DNA of 64,000 bases from Halomonas sp. JB37 (GTDB lineage: Bacteria; Pseudomonadota; Gammaproteobacteria; Pseudomonadales; Halomonadaceae): positions 2,604,001 through 2,668,000 of the forward strand of contig NZ_NRGW01000001.1 of NCBI RefSeq assembly GCF_002332255.1, read 5' to 3'. The notes below the pieces were generated by a model, which worked only from the letters and a program-made list of their open reading frames with translations, ran no database searches and was not told the DNA's origin. A program made the translations under genes and the position numbers. Every line of letters starts with the position of its first letter. Position 1 is the first letter of the stretch. Shown here piece by piece: positions 63,591 through 64,000 of the stretch.

Positions 63591-64000
63591 ATGTCAGAAC
63601 AACAGGTTAATAACCTTAACGTCCTCGCTCAAGACGTACTCACCACACCAGAAGCCCTCAAGAATGCAGTGCCGCTTACTGATGCAGCAGAGCGCACCGT
63701 CATTGAGGGTCGCCAAACCATCCAGAATATCCTAGATGGCAATGACCCGCGACTGCTGGTCGTTGTCGGCCCATGTTCAATTCACGATGTCGATGCTGCG
63801 CTGGATTACGCTCGTCGCCTACGCACATTGGCCGATCAAGTCAGCGACAGCCTGTATATAGTCATGCGCGTATACTTCGAGAAGCCGCGCACAACGGTGG
63901 GCTGGAAAGGCCTTATTAATGACCCGCATCTCAACGATTCTTTTGAGATCGATGAGGGCCTGCACATCGCACGCAAGCTGCTGGTCGATCTTGCCGAAAT
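63591..64000 (+). CDS. Class I 3-deoxy-7-phosphoheptulonate (DAHP) synthase, N-terminal part (3' end outside window)
   Basis: The frame from the ATG at 63591 stays open to the window end (136 codons). It shows VVVGPCSIHDVDAALDYARR, then YIVMRVYFEKPRTTVGWKGL, both hallmark stretches of AroF/AroG/AroH enzymes, which join PEP and erythrose 4-phosphate as the first step of aromatic amino acid synthesis. Which feedback isozyme it is cannot be told from this part. It diverges from rpoE; in pseudomonads nadB is the usual neighbour there. Confidence 0.93.
   Translation, partial: MSEQQVNNLNVLAQDVLTTPEALKNAVPLTDAAERTVIEGRQTIQNILDGNDPRLLVVVGPCSIHDVDAALDYARRLRTLADQVSDSLYIVMRVYFEKPRTTVGWKGLINDPHLNDSFEIDEGLHIARKLLVDLAE

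Noticed and set aside
1..64000. tRNA, rRNA and known riboswitch genes
   Set aside because: No cloverleaf with a conserved TTCGA-type arm, no rRNA stretch and no recognisable riboswitch core were seen; a covariance search could still find a divergent one.

Overview
The window looks like a chromosomal segment of a halophilic gammaproteobacterium, most likely Halomonas or a close relative. The basis is conserved gene order and protein similarity by eye: rpoE-mucA-mucB-rseC-mucD-lepA-lepB-rnc-era-recO-pdxJ-acpS, facing barA, then cysM-rlmD-relA-mazG and ppc, plus a liuR-liuABCDE leucine island. No ribosomal RNA or tRNA gene was recognised. Both ends are cut: the left end is inside an azoreductase-like gene and the right end inside a DAHP synthase gene.

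Layout. 1-3.0 kb: azoreductase end, a DUF945 protein, a ZIP-transporter remnant, and a methionine aminopeptidase overlapping a ParD-like ribbon-helix-helix gene. 3.2-8.9 kb: a catabolic island with a YfcC-type permease, a LysR regulator with a palindromic operator, an M20 hydrolase and kynureninase. 9.3-11.2 kb: a tiny basic protein, then an IS3-family element (9689-10922) that has split a DoxX-like gene. 11.3-15.1 kb: five minus-strand genes, each followed by an integron attC site, with no integrase in view (a CALIN-type cassette array). The cassettes encode a possible ADP-ribosyltransferase-fold protein, a RES-domain protein, a NucS-like PD-(D/E)XK nuclease, a membrane-anchored orphan and a LysE-type exporter. 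15.6-18.3 kb: a coiled-coil membrane protein with an internal duplication, a ketopantoate reductase-like protein and a glutathione transferase.

18.3-37.4 kb is devoted to branched-chain amino acid breakdown. It has a valine-arm operon (acyl-CoA dehydrogenase, 3-hydroxyisobutyryl-CoA hydrolase, mmsB), a complete five-gene HAAT-type ABC importer (livGFKHM order) and, divergently, liuR-liuABCDE followed by an acyl-CoA synthetase, a methyltransferase and an outer-membrane protein. Two near-identical LiuR-type palindromes (21602-21617 and 26864-26879) tie the valine operon, the transporter and the leucine operon into one likely regulon.

37.4-64 kb is core genome: a Kef-type antiporter, rluF, ppc, the stringent-response pair relA-mazG, rlmD, cysM, the BarA/GacS hybrid kinase, and the long minus-strand run from acpS up to the envelope-stress sigma factor. 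PdxJ carries an unusual histidine-rich tail, and CysM has an N-terminus built from a 12-bp tandem repeat. Similar 14-17 bp tandem arrays recur in several gene flanks.

The most interesting accessory material is the cassette array, especially the neighbouring RES and ART-like cassettes, which could both act on NAD+. That functional reading is inference from motifs only.
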